The notes beneath the pieces were generated by a model. That model was not told where the DNA came from. It made no database searches and worked only from the letters and a program-made list of their open reading frames with translations. This document shows, one piece after another, positions 47,969 through 59,481 of a stretch of DNA of 64,000 nucleotides; the first letter of the stretch is position 1, and each line of letters begins with the position of its first letter. Both the position numbers and the translations under genes were made by a program. Origin of the DNA: Candidatus Didemnitutus mandela (GTDB taxonomy: Bacteria; Verrucomicrobiota; Verrucomicrobiia; Opitutales; Opitutaceae); the NCBI GenBank assembly GCA_002591725.1, contig NJAL01000003.1, forward strand, positions 186,001-250,000, written 5' to 3'.

Positions 47969-49152
47969 ACGATGTGGCCTTTGCTCCGAAGGAATTGCCA
48001 GTGCTGAAAGACGGCTGCGTCGACTTGCTGATCTTGGCTGGCGAACATTCCGGTGACGAACACGCGGCGCGGGTCTTGCGCGAATTGCTTGGCAAACGAC
48101 CAGATCTGCACGTGTGCGCGCTTGGCGGTCGCGAGCTCGCTGGCACAAGTGGGCAGTTTCTGCACGATCTTACGGCGACGTCGGTCGTTGGATTTGTGGA
48201 GGTGTTGAAGAACTACGGCTATTTTCGCGCCTTGTTTGCGGCGACGTTAGCGTGGATCGAGAAATACCAGCCGAGTGCGGTGTGTTTCGTGGACTATCCC
48301 GGTTTTAATATGCGACTATCCGCGGAGCTGCGCAAACGCGGGCTGAGCCGGAAGGGCGGAGGGAAAATTCAGACGCTGTATTATATTTCGCCGCAGATCT
48401 GGGCCTGGAAGCCGAGGCGGCGCTTTACGATGGCGCAGGACTTGGACGGGATCGGCCTTATTTTTCCGTTTGAACTGGCGTGCTACGCGGATACGGGTTT
48501 GCCGGCAGAATTTGTCGGGCATCCGTTTTTGTCAGCCGATCACGACGCGTCGATTGAATACGCTGGCGACGCGCCGGTTTTGTTGCTTCCGGGGAGCCGT
48601 GTTCAAACTGTGGAGCGGATTCTGCCGCTCTTGCTGGCCGGGTTCGCTCTGTACCGGGATAAGCATCCGCTGGCGAATGCGGTCGTTGTTTATCCCAGCA
48701 CGGCGGTTCTGGCGGTCGTGCAGCGGGTGCTCGCGCGCTGGCAGCAGCTGGCTCTGGCAATCCATTTACAGGCCAATTTTGGTAATAGTGCGGCGATATG
48801 CACGAAAGTGTCGGCAGTGCTGACGAGCAGCGGCACGATGTCGCTGCATTGTGCGCTGGCCGGAATTCCTGGTGCGGTGGTTTACAAAACTGACACGCTT
48901 ACTTACTGGCTTGGCCGGTTGCTGGCGAGGGTAGAATTTATCGGGATGGCGAACCTCTTGTTGAAGGAGCCGCTTTATCCGGAATTTATTCAAGGCGCGG
49001 CTACGCCTGAAGCGTTGGCTGCTGAATTGGGGAGCTGCCTCCACGATCCTTTGCGGTTGGAGCACACACGGATGTTGGCGGGCAAACTTCATGGCTTGCT
49101 CGCCCAGCCAGCCCAAAGCACGGCAGCGGACTGGCTGGCACGGTATTTGTAA
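47965..49152 (+). CDS. lpxB: Lipid-A-disaccharide synthase
   Basis: LpxB joins UDP-diacylglucosamine and lipid X to form the lipid A disaccharide at the inner membrane. The 395-residue product contains LILAGEHSGDEHAARVLREL near 21-40 (the family's aGExSGDxlga motif), a YISPQIWAWKPRR block near 139-151, FPFE near 168-171, VGHPF near 186-190, LLPGSRVQTVERILPLLL near 209-226, and the C-terminal SSGTMSLHCALAGIPGAVVYKT near 291-312. The ATG overlaps the previous stop by four bases. It is the last intact gene of the operon. Its presence implies lipid A is made; the other lpx genes are outside the window. Confidence 0.95.
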   Translation: MNDVAFAPKELPVLKDGCVDLLILAGEHSGDEHAARVLRELLGKRPDLHVCALGGRELAGTSGQFLHDLTATSVVGFVEVLKNYGYFRALFAATLAWIEKYQPSAVCFVDYPGFNMRLSAELRKRGLSRKGGGKIQTLYYISPQIWAWKPRRRFTMAQDLDGIGLIFPFELACYADTGLPAEFVGHPFLSADHDASIEYAGDAPVLLLPGSRVQTVERILPLLLAGFALYRDKHPLANAVVVYPSTAVLAVVQRVLARWQQLALAIHLQANFGNSAAICTKVSAVLTSSGTMSLHCALAGIPGAVVYKTDTLTYWLGRLLARVEFIGMANLLLKEPLYPEFIQGAATPEALAAELGSCLHDPLRLEHTRMLAGKLHGLLAQPAQSTAADWLARYL

Positions 49153-49249
49153 AGAAGCTCTGAAAAAGCGGGGAAAATAGGTCGCTATTACACGCTACTT
49201 TCGTCGGACATCGACCGATGTCCCGAGACAATAGCACCAGCCGATATTT

Positions 49250-52200
49250 GCAGTGCAGCCGCTGGCTGTCTTGGAAATCCTGCTGGTCGGCTCCATCTTG
49301 TTGGTCGTTTTCTGGCTGACGATGTGGCAACATATTGATGCACGTGATTGCCTGCAGTCGACGATTTGGACACGTTTTCCGTAACTGGAGTACTTGGTTT
49401 GCGCGGCCCAATGTGTTGCTAGATGGTTTTGCGGGAGGTTTCGCTGTTCGAGTAGTTCGCCTATTTTCGCTCAATTTCCATACATTTTCTTCGGAATAAT
49501 CGATTTGTTCTGAATCGAGCGCATACGCCGTCCGGACTTCGATGCGTTTGAAAGCTAGGCGCGCGCGGATATTTCTGGGTTTCAAGCAGAGCGGGAAGGC
49601 GGTTGTTAATGGCTTTACGTGGTGATGGCGATCGAACCGCAGGAACTGAACACACCCCTCCTGGGACTGGACGTTGGATCTGGCGCGATCAGAGGCACGT
49701 TGGTGAAAAGCACGCCGATCCTTTCGCGGCGGATTTGCTTGAACAACGGCGACAAGGAAGTCGCTGTCTTTCTGTTTTTTCTGCCGATGTATGCTTGGGG
49801 CAACCCCTCGTTCCGTGCGAACAACGTCAGATCGCGTTAGTGGGCTGGGCTTTACGCTTCTGTGCGGCTCGGTTAAATGGCCGAGACCGTGTTTGTGCAA
49901 CTCGGTTTCGACCTTTAAATACGTTGGTGCCGGAGAAGCTGCTCTACGATGTGGACGAGTCGGGAAATAAGCCGATGCCGGGAAAGCCAGACTAACCAAA
50001 GGCAAGCCGGTTTTTTTCACCGAAGTGCTGCTGGATATTTACAGGAAGTACTGGACGTTCGTGCCCAGTTTGCTGACGGCTTTCAACGCAGTGAGTTGCC
50101 GGGCTGTGGCGGCTTGATCGGATTATTGGTCACCTTTTTCGATAACGCTGTCGTGTGGCTGCTCGTGAATTTCCTGGCGAGGACACTCAAGTTTACGGCG
50201 GAACTGACGACCAATCTCCGTGCAACGGAAGCGGAATAGCTCCGGCTAACCATGGTGACAAGCCACACCGCGTCTTCCGTCATTCTGGATGACACCGACT
50301 CGCATATCCAGTAGGTTAACGACAGCTTGACCCGATACTTTGGTTAATACCCTTTAGAAAATGAAGGGGGCCGCCCCAGCCAAATGTTGTATGGTCTGCA
50401 AGCTTTGCTCTTGACGATACGAAAATTGGACGCGGCATGTAGGAGGGGAAGACGTTCAAGGGGGGATCTGTTTAGCTACAATAGGCGGAGCATCTGGCTA
50501 GAAATCGAAATCCAGACGCTACGGAACGATGCCGGCGAATTGACTGGCTGCAAAGGCTTGCAACTTGACGTTACCGAGTGGCACGAGGCGGAACTCAAGT
50601 GCAAGTGCGGTGAGGCCCTGTATCGGTTTATTCTCAATCCACTGCCGATGGGCGTGGGTTTAGGTTTATCAAGGTTCGGACCAAAAAGAAACTTGGATCA
50701 ACCGATGCTGTACCAATTTTGACTGGTCTCACCGTGGAAGAAGCGATCCGAGCGACGAACTACGCATACGAATGATTGGGTCAGCAGCGCGAAATTGAGT
50801 GGATTGGCTGTGGCAAGACCGACCGGGTAAGCGTTAAAGAAACGTTAAATTCGCTCTGACATTTCGATCATACACAGTCTGCTTGGGGTGTAGGTATAAG
50901 GTATATTACGGCCAGGATGGTGCTGTTCTGTGCTAGGTTTTCACCATCGTGGATATTTCTCAGGGAGGAAAAACTAAAAGCAGAAATTTCTTTTTGACTT
51001 CATTTTCGATTCGATGCCGGCTGGTTTGGCATGCCCGGAACATGGGGAGCGACGAAACTCGCATTACCAATGCCGAATACCAGCGCGTTACCGTGAAATT
51101 GGCTGGCCACGGAGGCGCAATTGCCGAACACGTTTGCTTTGTGCACGCATCCCGACGACTTGATCTGTCAATGCAAGCTGCTGGGTCGGCTCCATATGGG
51201 GGCGGGGGGCGGAGTTGGACCAGTTGGATATCGAGAAGCACTACCTACAACCTGAGGACCATTCTGACGTGGGTGAAGCTGATCCGTTGGATCTACCAGC
51301 TCGAAGATGGCCGGCCTCCACAGGAGCTCGACCCCATCATCGATATTACTGAACAAAATAACAGCGGAAGAACTGCGAATTGCCAAGGAGACAAGAGAAA
51401 AGGCGAATCTCGCAGAGAGCCAGTTTCTGGCGATGACTGGTTACGAAATCGGCATACCGATGAACGGCGTGATTGACATGAATAACTTGCTGCTCGGTTC
51501 TCCACTCAGCCGAGAGCAACACGAATATGCCGAGACTATTTGTACCAGTGGCTATGCGTTGCTTACGACCATCAACAATATTTTCGATCTTTCCGAAACC
51601 GAATCTGGATGCCTTCAACGCGAAAACGCAGGCTTAATTTTCCAGGAGTGCACAAGGGGTGCGCTCAATTTGCTGGCGGTGCGTGCTTTCGAAAAACAGA
51701 TCGATTTGCTCTATGAGACTGAAAAAAGTACGCTTCACATGGTAAGGCGGTGATGCTAGGGCCTGCGGAAAATCTTCGTCAATTTGCTCGGGAGTACTGT
51801 GAGATTTACGGAGCATCCTCACCGTTCGTTCCAAGCTAGCTTTGGGTGCGTCCTGAAAAAATCACGTTAGTGTGTGCAATGCCGGTATCGAAGTTTTGGT
51901 TTAAGCAACTGATCGGCTTTTCTGGCCACTAAGATAGATATGTGCCTCCATGACTCTGCGCTTTGGAAGTATGGAATTGGAGCTCGCGCCTAGCAAGCGG
52001 CTGGTTGAAGTGATATACGTCAAAATCTGAGGTTATTAGCGAGGTTGAGAGGGGGAAAACTTTTAGTCCACGGTTTTTGGGCGAGGTGGCGGAAGAGAAA
52101 TTGCGGCCATTTCTCCATCCCTCCCGTGTTAGTTTGGAAAACTGGCGCGTTCTGATTGTCGACGACAACGCGTCCCTCCGGAATAGCTTGTCTGACTTGA

Positions 52201-52450
52201 CGCGCGGTTGGTGCATGTATCCGGAAGTCGTCAAAAACAGCGAGCGAACTTTGTGGATGCTCCAGGCGGGCTCCTGTTTCGAAGTGGCAGCGCTGGGAAT
52301 GCAGATGCCGGGCAATGGAGAGCTTCATCCTTGCGCGAGAAGTTCGCTGGCTTGAGGGATGTTCAGGGTTCTTGCTCGTCATACTTTTATCGATTGGCCA
52401 GCGCGGGCGCTGACGTTGGACAATTTATTCCTCAGGTCTCGCCCTTCCGA
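49250..52450 (+). pseudogene. CHASE-domain hybrid sensor histidine kinase remnant
   Basis: Parts of a large membrane sensor follow in order across shifting frames. Near 49275 is a helix, LVGSILLVVFWLTMWQHIDAR. At 49620-49800 comes a CHASE-type sensor block, EPQELNTPLLGLDVGSGAIRGTL and FLFFLPMYA. A PAS/PAC piece is at 50495-50620, IEIQTLRNDAGELTGCKGLQLDVTEWHEAE. The HisKA domain at 51390-51610 reads LAESQFLAMTGYEIGIPMNGVIDMNNLLLGSPLSREQHEYAETI; the phosphoacceptor His of SHExRTPMNG is Tyr. A receiver-domain piece is at 52145-52290, RVLIVDDNASLRNSLSDL. Most of the ATPase domain is unreadable. Many stops and frameshifts are present, so the sensory pathway is lost. Confidence 0.85.
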
Positions 52451-53190
52451 CCCAATAAAGGAGTAATCTGAGTCCAGAGCGCGGTTGTCCGATCGGCGGA
52501 GATCGCCTTGACACCGGACGACTCCCGACTGTTGTTGCAGCGAGGCTGGCTTCGGTAATGCGGGCCAGATCGTCGAGATCTTTAAAGATAAACCGAGTCA
52601 ATTTTTTCGGTTTTTTGGTTTGATGTCCAGCGGTAGCGCCAGATCGACGAAAAATAGCGGCTGCGTGTCATGCTGTTTCATGGTTTTGACAACCATCTTG
52701 TGGGTGATGACGGTGTACGATGCGGAAGTGGAACTAGTGACAGTGACGATGTCGGCTTGCGCGAGTACCTGTACCTCAGACAGTTTTGCCATGCTGGCTG
52801 CCCAGCTTCCGGTAAGCCGTAGCGGCATCCTCGGCCTTCGAGAGCGTTCAGCTTGCGACGGTGATTTGCCGCGCGCTCCGACTCTGGAACGCTTGCACTG
52901 TTTTCGTGCCGATGCCGCTTGCGGCGAACACGAAGGTTTCACGGGCGAAAGGTCGCCGAAGACTTCTCCGGCGAGATCGACGGTGACACTAGCGATGCTG
53001 ATCTGGTCGTGACCGATTGCGGTGTTGGCGCAGACGTGCTTGACCAGACGTGCTTGACAGGGCAGCCTGGAAAGTTTTTGAAAAACGCGATTAAACACGG
53101 GGGCCCGCCCAGTTCCGGGGCAATGCCCCATCCAGGACGTTTGCAAGTATGGCCGATCGAACCCCGGTAATTTGGACAAAAGACAGCGGA
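52451..53190 (-). pseudogene. hemA: Glutamyl-tRNA reductase remnant, 5' half missing
   Basis: HemA reduces glutamyl-tRNA to glutamate semialdehyde, the first dedicated step of C5-pathway heme synthesis. Reading the minus strand from 53100: NRVFQKLSRLPCQARLVKHV, ISIASVTVDLAGEVFGDLS (typically VSVASVAVDLAxkIFGDL), then in shifted frames GIGTKTVQAFQSRSARQITVAS and TLSKAEDAATAY (the NADPH-binding domain). Next is QADIVTVTSSTSASYTVITHKMV near 52760, then QPLFFVDLALPLDIKP near 52645, and FKDLDDLARITEASLAA near 52570. The N-terminal catalytic domain with the active-site Cys is absent; the remnant abuts the S9 peptidase remnant at about 53200. Confidence 0.88.
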
Positions 53191-53221
53191 GCTACAGCTA
53201 GCGAAAAATGGGCTTTAGGAA

Positions 53222-54380
53222 TCAATAGCTCCAGCTGTTGCAGAGCCACGGGCCGCTATGTTGCAACACGATCATTGGACCGGTGGTAATCGAAGAGGGG
53301 AGGATGACGTAGCCATTGAGTTCGAAGCCGGAGCGATGAGATGCTCGGGCAGCACGGCGTCTGATGCTTACGCTGCAATTGGGCTTCTCCGTCGCGCAGC
53401 CAGGCTTGTTTGAAAGCTTGGCCTCGTCCTTCGCTGGCTGAATAGCGCACGGCGCTGCCGTGAAAAGATCATATTTATTATTGCTGAAAGAGCTATCTGA
53501 GTAACTTTGTGTGTCGAATCGCATGACATCGCGCGTGCTGGCAGCGTTGTGGCGAGCGACGAGGAGAAAACTGGCGTTGCCGTCGGCGACCATCAGCTGG
53601 TCGAGTTCGATATTGGTTGTGGCGGGTTTATAGTCGCTGTTTCCGGTGCGGCGGAGCAAAAACTGTTGACCTTTGCGGAAGCCGCAAGATATGAGCGATT
53701 TCGCAATCGCGTTACCATTGCAATATCATTATATTATCTGCGTGGAAGCCTAATTTTTTGAGAAAAAATTTATCCATTTTCCAGTCTCGCAGTGTTTGCG
53801 TTTAAGGTCAATCTCGAACATACTGAAACTGCGACTGTGATCGATACACCCAGATTTAAAGGTGGTCGTAGCGCATGGCATGTCGAAGGCTTCGACGAAG
53901 TTGTGTGCGTTGATAGCGATTGATTTGGAAAGTTGTTTTGCGGTTGGCGGCATAGAGTCCCAAAGGATAGTGGCTGTCCTTGACTATGGGAAAGACGAGT
54001 TGCTCGTCATCAGTTTAGCTGAAATTGGCGATATTAATCGAGATTGTCCCTCGTACATCTTCCCATTCGTTGGCGAAAAAGACTGTGAACAAGTAGAACG
54101 GTGTGTGTGTCAACGGGGTTGACACTTTGGCGCAACGGGGCCGCGGTGCGGTCGGAAAAACCTTCCATGGGAATATCCGTAGGGAGGGGAAGAGCCGGAG
54201 ATGGAGAGTCAGCGGCGAGCCGACATACGACAAGCAGAAAGCCTGCGAACGATAGAAAACATGGACAGCAACGAACGGAACATAAAATACATATCGATAA
54301 AGGATTGCGCGGCCCATGGCGCCCGAAAGGAGAGTGGAGGAAAGCGCGGCAAACGTAAACAACGGAGTTGCAGCCTACTC
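53222..54380 (-). pseudogene. S9 prolyl oligopeptidase-family remnant, catalytic domain missing
   Basis: Members have an N-terminal beta-propeller and a C-terminal alpha/beta-hydrolase domain. The readable end (53330-53222) is SHRSGFELNGYVILPSSITTGPMIVLQHSGPWLCNSW, matching the junction into the hydrolase domain (sRDGlxIxGYLtlPxxxxxxPmvVlxHGGPwxrdxW). Upstream blocks such as FANEWEDVRGTISINIANFS, DDEQLVFPIVKDSHYPLGLYAANRKT and TNIELDQLMVADGNASFLLVARHN fit a degraded propeller. The whole domain with the Ser-Asp-His triad is missing beyond 53222, where hemA sequence begins. A single deletion could explain both losses. Confidence 0.65.
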
Positions 54381-54400
54381 GTGAGCGCTACGGCCGAGAC

Positions 54401-57400
54401 TCAACTCTGCTTGGCCCAACGACGTTCCCGCTTGAGTTCCGCGGGGCGAGCTTCGATTTGCGTACCAAGGACGGCTGGATGGGTACGGAGTTCCTGAAAT
54501 TTCTGCGGGATGACGCGCCACCTCAGCGCTTGAGAAACCTCCGCTATCGGCGAGACGCGACCTTCAAAAACGAAGCCTAGCTCGATGTGGGTGGCGCCTC
54601 CGGTTGCTTCGAGAATCGATCGGAGTTGACGGAGAAAGTCCGGGACCGCGGCGTGCGTAGGATCGATCAGCCAGGTAATCCGCTTGATGTTGCTGGGAAT
54701 GTGTGCATCGATCGGATAGACTTCCTTTGCATTCAGACGCACGCCGTCCTCACCTCGCATCATGGTTCCGAGGACGATAATAGGCTGGTTCTCGGCGAGG
54801 TTTTTTGCGTAGTTCTCGTAGGCATGGGCATACATATTAACCGAGACGCTAGCGCGCTTTTTCGCGAGGTTGAAAAACACCCACGGCCGGTTGTCGCGTT
54901 TGGAGAGTTTTTTCGTGATGCTGGAAGCGATACCGCAGAGACGGAATTCGGTGCGATTACCTTCTTCGATGACTAACTCTTCGATGTTCGTGCAGAGCGC
55001 CTCGGCGAGGCCAGCGTAAGCGTCCATCGGGTGACCAGAGATGTAGAATCCGAGCAATTCCTTTTCGAATTGCAGGTGTTCGGCTAGGGTGAAATCATTG
55101 TTTGCTCTGGCTTCGACTCGCAGGGCGCTGCCGATTTTTTTTGGTGCAGCTTCTTCGGCAAACATGCTGAGGAAGCTGTGCTGGCCTGCGGCGCGGTCGC
55201 GGGCCAGTACAGCGGCGCCAGCGAGGATGGAATCGATGCTGTCGAATAATACTTTACGCGGTGTGCCGCTGAAGTCGAAGGCACCCGTTTTTACGAGGTG
55301 TTCCATTACGCGCTTATTGAGAGCACGGGTGTCGACGCGCGAGGCGAAATCGAAAAAACTTGCGTAGGAACCGTTTCGGTTTCGCTCCTCGATGATCTTT
55401 TGTGCAGCTTGTTCTCCTACGCCCTTGATGCCGGCGAGGCCGAAGCGGATCTTTTCGTTAATGGGCGTGAACATCTCGCGCGACTCGTTGACGTCGGGCC
55501 CGAGCACGGTGATACCAATTACCTCGGTTTCGGCAATAAAGTGGGCGAGTTTTTCCGAGTTTCCGAGTTCGGCACTGAGCATAGCGGCCATGAACTGCAC
55601 TGGGTAATTCGCCTTCAGGAACGCAGTCTGGTAGCTGATGAGCGCGTAGGCAGCGGAGTGCGATTTGTTGAAGCCGTAGCGCGCGAACTTATTGAGGAGA
55701 TCAAAAATTTCGTTGGCTTTTTTTTCGCCGATGTTGTTCACACGCTTAGCGCCTTCGACGAACTTGATGCGCTCTTTCGCCATAGCCCCGGCGTCTTTCT
55801 TGCTCATTGCGCGGCGAAGTAGGTCGCCGCCGCTGAGCGTGCACCCGGCGATGATTTTGGCGCATTCTATGACCTGCTCTTGGTAGACGATTATGCCGTA
55901 GGTTTCCTGCAGCGATTGTTCGAGAAGCTGGTGCGGATAAACAACCGTTGACGGGTCACGTTTCCCGCGGGCGTAGTCGGGGATGAATTGCATCGGACCA
56001 GGACGATAGAGGGCGCAGATAGCGTTGATGTCATTAATATCGGTTACACCGACCTGTTTGCAGGCGTTCTGCATGCCGCTCGATTCGAGCTGGAAGACGC
56101 CGACGGTCTTGCCGGCGTTGAGGATTTTGTAGGTCTTCGAGTCGTCTAGTGGAATTGCTTCGATATCAAATTTCGGGTCGGCTGTGCGGCGGATATTTTC
56201 AACGGTGTCTGCGATGACGGTGAGCGTCTTGAGACCAAGGAAGTCCATTTTTAGCAGACCGAGTTTGCCGATGGCGCTCATGTCGTATTGGACCGTAACA
56301 TCGCCTTCTTGCAAGGTGAGCGGCACGAATTCGTCGAGCGGTTTGTCTGTGATGATGATGCCGGCGGCGTGCTTGCTGGTGTTGCGCACCATGCCTTCGA
56401 GGACGAGCGCCTGGTCTATGATTTTTTTTGCAACGGGATTTTTTTCGGACTCCTTGCGCAGTTCGGTGGACTTCGTTATCGAATCGGTGAGTGAGATATT
56501 GAGATCGTCGGGAATCATTTTCGCGAGTCGGTCGGCCTCGGTGTAAGGGAGGTCGTGGACACGCGAGACATCGCGGATGACCATCTTTGCTCCGAGTGTG
56601 CCGTAAGTGATGATGTTGGCGACGCAGTCGTTCCCGTATTTCTGGCGGACGTAGCTGATGACTTCGCCGCGACGGCGCATGCAGAAGTCGATGTCGAAGT
56701 CGGGGGGCGATATGCGCTCGGGGTTTAGGAAACGCTCAAAGAGCAGTTTGAAGCGGATCGGATCGAGGTTGGTAATACCGAGCAGATACGCGACGAGACA
56801 GCCCGCTCCGGAACCGCGCCCGGGACCGACAGGAATGCTTTTTGACTTTGCCCAGTGAATGAAATCCCAAACGACCAGAAAATAGTCGACGAAGCCGGTC
56901 GCACTGATGATTGCTAGCTCGAAACCCATGCGCAGCACCAGCCCTTCCTCCGGAGCAAGGCCGGAGTAGTCGGGCGCGGAAGGCGTCTGGTTGTCGGCAG
57001 GACTGGTAAGCTTGGCGAAGCGCTCAGTGACGATATTGCGGGCAGCGATGGATTCGTAGTCATGGCCATAGCGTCGCTTCAGACCTTCAATGCAAAATTG
57101 CTTAAGATAGTCGGCGGGCGAGGTTCTGGCTTTGATTTCCGTGGGCAGCGGGTAGCGCGGGTAACGCTCCGAGCCCTTGGGAAACAAAATCGATACGTCG
57201 CACATTTCGGCGACGAGCTCAGTGTTCGTGATCGATTCTGGTATTTCGCCAAAGACCAGGTTCATCTCCTCGTGCGATTTTAGGTAAAATTGCGTGCTGT
57301 CAAATTTCATGCGGTTTTGCTCGGCGATTTTGGCTCCGGTCTGAATGCAGAGGAGCGCATCGTGTGGGCCGGCGTCGGTGTCGCGGACGTAGTGGACGTC

Positions 57401-58033
57401 GTTGGAGCAGATGACCTTTAAGTTAAATTCCTCTCCGAGCTTGAGTAAGCTTGGGATTATTTTTTGCTGTTCTGGGATGCCGTGATCTTGGATTTCGACG
57501 AAATAGTTTTCGCGACCGAAAGCTTCCACAAAATGGGCGCAGGCTTCGCGTGCTTCCTTGTAGCGGTCGTGCAGGAGATGTTGGGGAACCAGCGAGGCGA
57601 GGCAGCCGGTGAATCCGATCAGGCCTTTGGCATGCTGGGCGAGCTTTTCGAAGTCGGTGCGAGGTTTGTAATAGAAGCCCTTTAGGTGGGCGTCGGAGAC
57701 AAGCTTCAACAGATTTTGATAACCAGTGACATTTCGGGCGAGGAGACCGAGGTGAAATATGGGTTGGCTCTCATCGGAGCGGCCTGGGCGATCTAGCCGG
57801 GAACCGACGGTGAGATAGAGTTCGCAGCCGATGAGTGGCTTTATCCCTTTGTATTTAGCTTGTTTATAAAAATCGATTACGCCGTAGAGGTTGCCATGGT
57901 CGGTCAGTGCCAGGGCTTTCATCCCTAGCTCGGTGGCTCGGTCCATTAGACGGTCGATGCGGCAGGCGCCATCAAGGAGCGAGTAGTCGCTATGAACGTG
58001 CAGGTGGACGAAACTGGAGGTAGGAGCTGCCAC
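54401..58033 (-). CDS. dnaE: DNA polymerase III subunit alpha
   Basis: DnaE is the replicative polymerase catalytic subunit. The 1210-residue product is full length (E. coli 1160). The N-terminal PHP domain starts [23 protein letters not shown] at 8-30. The palm domain carries the catalytic pair in [17 protein letters not shown] near 412-428, and a third acidic residue lies further on. The fingers domain, the tandem helix-hairpin-helix region ([22 protein letters not shown] near 870-891) and the OB-fold ([30 protein letters not shown] near 1045-1075) are present. The start codon is GTG at 58033. It is the longest intact gene here, and no frameshift was seen, showing strong selection amid decaying neighbours. 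Confidence 0.98.
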   Translation of the reverse strand: MAAPTSSFVHLHVHSDYSLLDGACRIDRLMDRATELGMKALALTDHGNLYGVIDFYKQAKYKGIKPLIGCELYLTVGSRLDRPGRSDESQPIFHLGLLARNVTGYQNLLKLVSDAHLKGFYYKPRTDFEKLAQHAKGLIGFTGCLASLVPQHLLHDRYKEAREACAHFVEAFGRENYFVEIQDHGIPEQQKIIPSLLKLGEEFNLKVICSNDVHYVRDTDAGPHDALLCIQTGAKIAEQNRMKFDSTQFYLKSHEEMNLVFGEIPESITNTELVAEMCDVSILFPKGSERYPRYPLPTEIKARTSPADYLKQFCIEGLKRRYGHDYESIAARNIVTERFAKLTSPADNQTPSAPDYSGLAPEEGLVLRMGFELAIISATGFVDYFLVVWDFIHWAKSKSIPVGPGRGSGAGCLVAYLLGITNLDPIRFKLLFERFLNPERISPPDFDIDFCMRRRGEVISYVRQKYGNDCVANIITYGTLGAKMVIRDVSRVHDLPYTEADRLAKMIPDDLNISLTDSITKSTELRKESEKNPVAKKIIDQALVLEGMVRNTSKHAAGIIITDKPLDEFVPLTLQEGDVTVQYDMSAIGKLGLLKMDFLGLKTLTVIADTVENIRRTADPKFDIEAIPLDDSKTYKILNAGKTVGVFQLESSGMQNACKQVGVTDINDINAICALYRPGPMQFIPDYARGKRDPSTVVYPHQLLEQSLQETYGIIVYQEQVIECAKIIAGCTLSGGDLLRRAMSKKDAGAMAKERIKFVEGAKRVNNIGEKKANEIFDLLNKFARYGFNKSHSAAYALISYQTAFLKANYPVQFMAAMLSAELGNSEKLAHFIAETEVIGITVLGPDVNESREMFTPINEKIRFGLAGIKGVGEQAAQKIIEERNRNGSYASFFDFASRVDTRALNKRVMEHLVKTGAFDFSGTPRKVLFDSIDSILAGAAVLARDRAAGQHSFLSMFAEEAAPKKIGSALRVEARANNDFTLAEHLQFEKELLGFYISGHPMDAYAGLAEALCTNIEELVIEEGNRTEFRLCGIASSITKKLSKRDNRPWVFFNLAKKRASVSVNMYAHAYENYAKNLAENQPIIVLGTMMRGEDGVRLNAKEVYPIDAHIPSNIKRITWLIDPTHAAVPDFLRQLRSILEATGGATHIELGFVFEGRVSPIAEVSQALRWRVIPQKFQELRTHPAVLGTQIEARPAELKRERRWAKQS

Positions 58034-58189
58034 GGTCAGTTAATCGGAATTCGCTGGCCGGATGCTCGCAAGTCCGAATCTTCGAGGACGATCGGCGAGG
58101 GAACTCTTTTATGACAAAAATAGGGATTGACGGCTGGGCACAACGATGGATTTTTTAATCTTACGCTAGAGAAATTTAATGACTTTACC

Positions 58190-58387
58190 ATGCCTATTGA
58201 GATCAAAATGCGCAAAAACGAACCGATCGATCGTGCGTTGCGTCGCATGAAAAAAAAACTTGATCGAGAGAACATAATCAAGGATGTTCGGGCTAAGCGC
58301 TATGCTGAGAAGCCAAGCGAGCGCCGGCGCCGCAAAGAAAAGGTGATGGCTTTCACGGTTATGCTTCGCGCGCGTTACGCGAGCTGA
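58190..58387 (+). CDS. rpsU: 30S ribosomal protein S21
   Basis: S21 is a small basic protein of the 30S subunit, near the site of mRNA Shine-Dalgarno pairing. From the ATG at 58190 the product has 65 residues: MPIEIKMRKNEPIDRALRRMKKKLDRENIIKDVRAKRYAEK, then a very basic tail PSERRRRKEKV. This matches S21 (V.Vr.nEpxdxALRRfKrxxxxxGixxexrkrxxYEKPsxxRkrk). A longer frame from 58127 is not family-like. It is transcribed divergently from dnaE with about 155 bp between. It is retained although S21 is absent from some bacterial groups. Confidence 0.93.
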   Translation: MPIEIKMRKNEPIDRALRRMKKKLDRENIIKDVRAKRYAEKPSERRRRKEKVMAFTVMLRARYAS

Positions 58388-59481
58388 GCCAAACCTGATA
58401 ATCTCAGCTGGTAGCCGCTTTAGCGAGCACGGCCGCTTTTTTCGTGTTTAGATTCTAGCGGTTGGAAAAAGATGGATGATTTTTGCTTGTCCAACGCGCC
58501 TTCGCCTTGCTTTAATGAATATTCCTAAACGAATCCTTTGATTGACTGCCCGCTGACTGTTGCTCACAGTGGAATAATGATGTGTATAAAGCTCTTAAAG
58601 AGGATGGCGGGCTTCATCGCTCAAATAGGCTCGAGCTGATCCATTGCGTTCTGATTAACCTGGTGCCGAGCATCATTCGTGCTGCGGAGGAAGGAGTGAC
58701 CTAATACCGCAATTCTCCACTTCCACTTCCGGCCGGTGTGATGCATGCGATGCCACAACTCTTATGTGCCGAACTCTAAGGGCAGTCGCGAGTGCGAATA
58801 GTGCCTTGTGGGCACAGCAAGCATATACTCCATTTCGCCCATCAGTAGGAGCATCGGCGCGTGGTGTTGCACGCTCGTGCAGAGTGGAATTTTCTGACTC
58901 AACCTAGTACGCAATGTCAACTGTTATGTCAATTTCCGTCCGAATACGAAATTTACCGAGGATCTGATCTATAAAGAAGCTGCTTTACCTGTGCGTTGTA
59001 AAAACTGAATCTTGGCAAAGACCGTTTCTTGGAGTAAGATACCTGCCTGCTGGCTTGAATTGATTTATAGCTTACGCCGAGCAGCAGGAGGTGGCGCTGG
59101 GCTTTGAGAACCAGAAAAACTTTAAGGAAGTGTCCATTTGCACTCATTTCCCGAAAACTTCTCGTATCCGTGTCTGTTGATGCTTTGGGCGGTTACTTGT
59201 GCGATATCGGCTATGTCCGAATCAAGGAACACATGGGCTTGCTCAGCTACCGCGAGCACTTGGAGAAGATGGTTACGGGCTCGGTCGGATTCCATCTTTA
59301 TATATATGAAAGATTGCCACGATCATCAGGCCATCCGTAGCGGGGAAATTGATTTCGCGATAGTGAGCGAGTTCTGGCGATCGGACCACGCCATCAGCAT
59401 TGAATTGAGCCTGTTGGTAATGACGGAGGACACTCTTATCTCAAGGTTGAGGAATGGGCTGCTTTTTGTTTAGGATTTTTA
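58388..59481. other. Eroded region between rpsU and mutY
   Basis: No intact gene. + strand pieces read like former coding sequence: VYKALKEDGGLHRSNRLELIHCVLINLVPSIIRAAEEGVT (58580-58700) and VDALGGYLCDIGYVRIKEHMGLLSYREHLEKM (59175-59270). I do not recognise a family. At 58410-58445 a weak hairpin precedes TTTTTT and might end rpsU transcription, but its stem is only four bases. Confidence 0.45.

Noticed and set aside
49250-54380. A novel multi-domain signalling system
   Set aside because: All readable blocks belong to known families (CHASE hybrid kinase, HemA, S9 peptidase) and are broken by stops, so it is a pseudogene cluster, not a new system.
58410-58445. Terminator for rpsU
   Set aside because: The T-run is present but only a 4-bp stem can be formed, too weak to list as a terminator.
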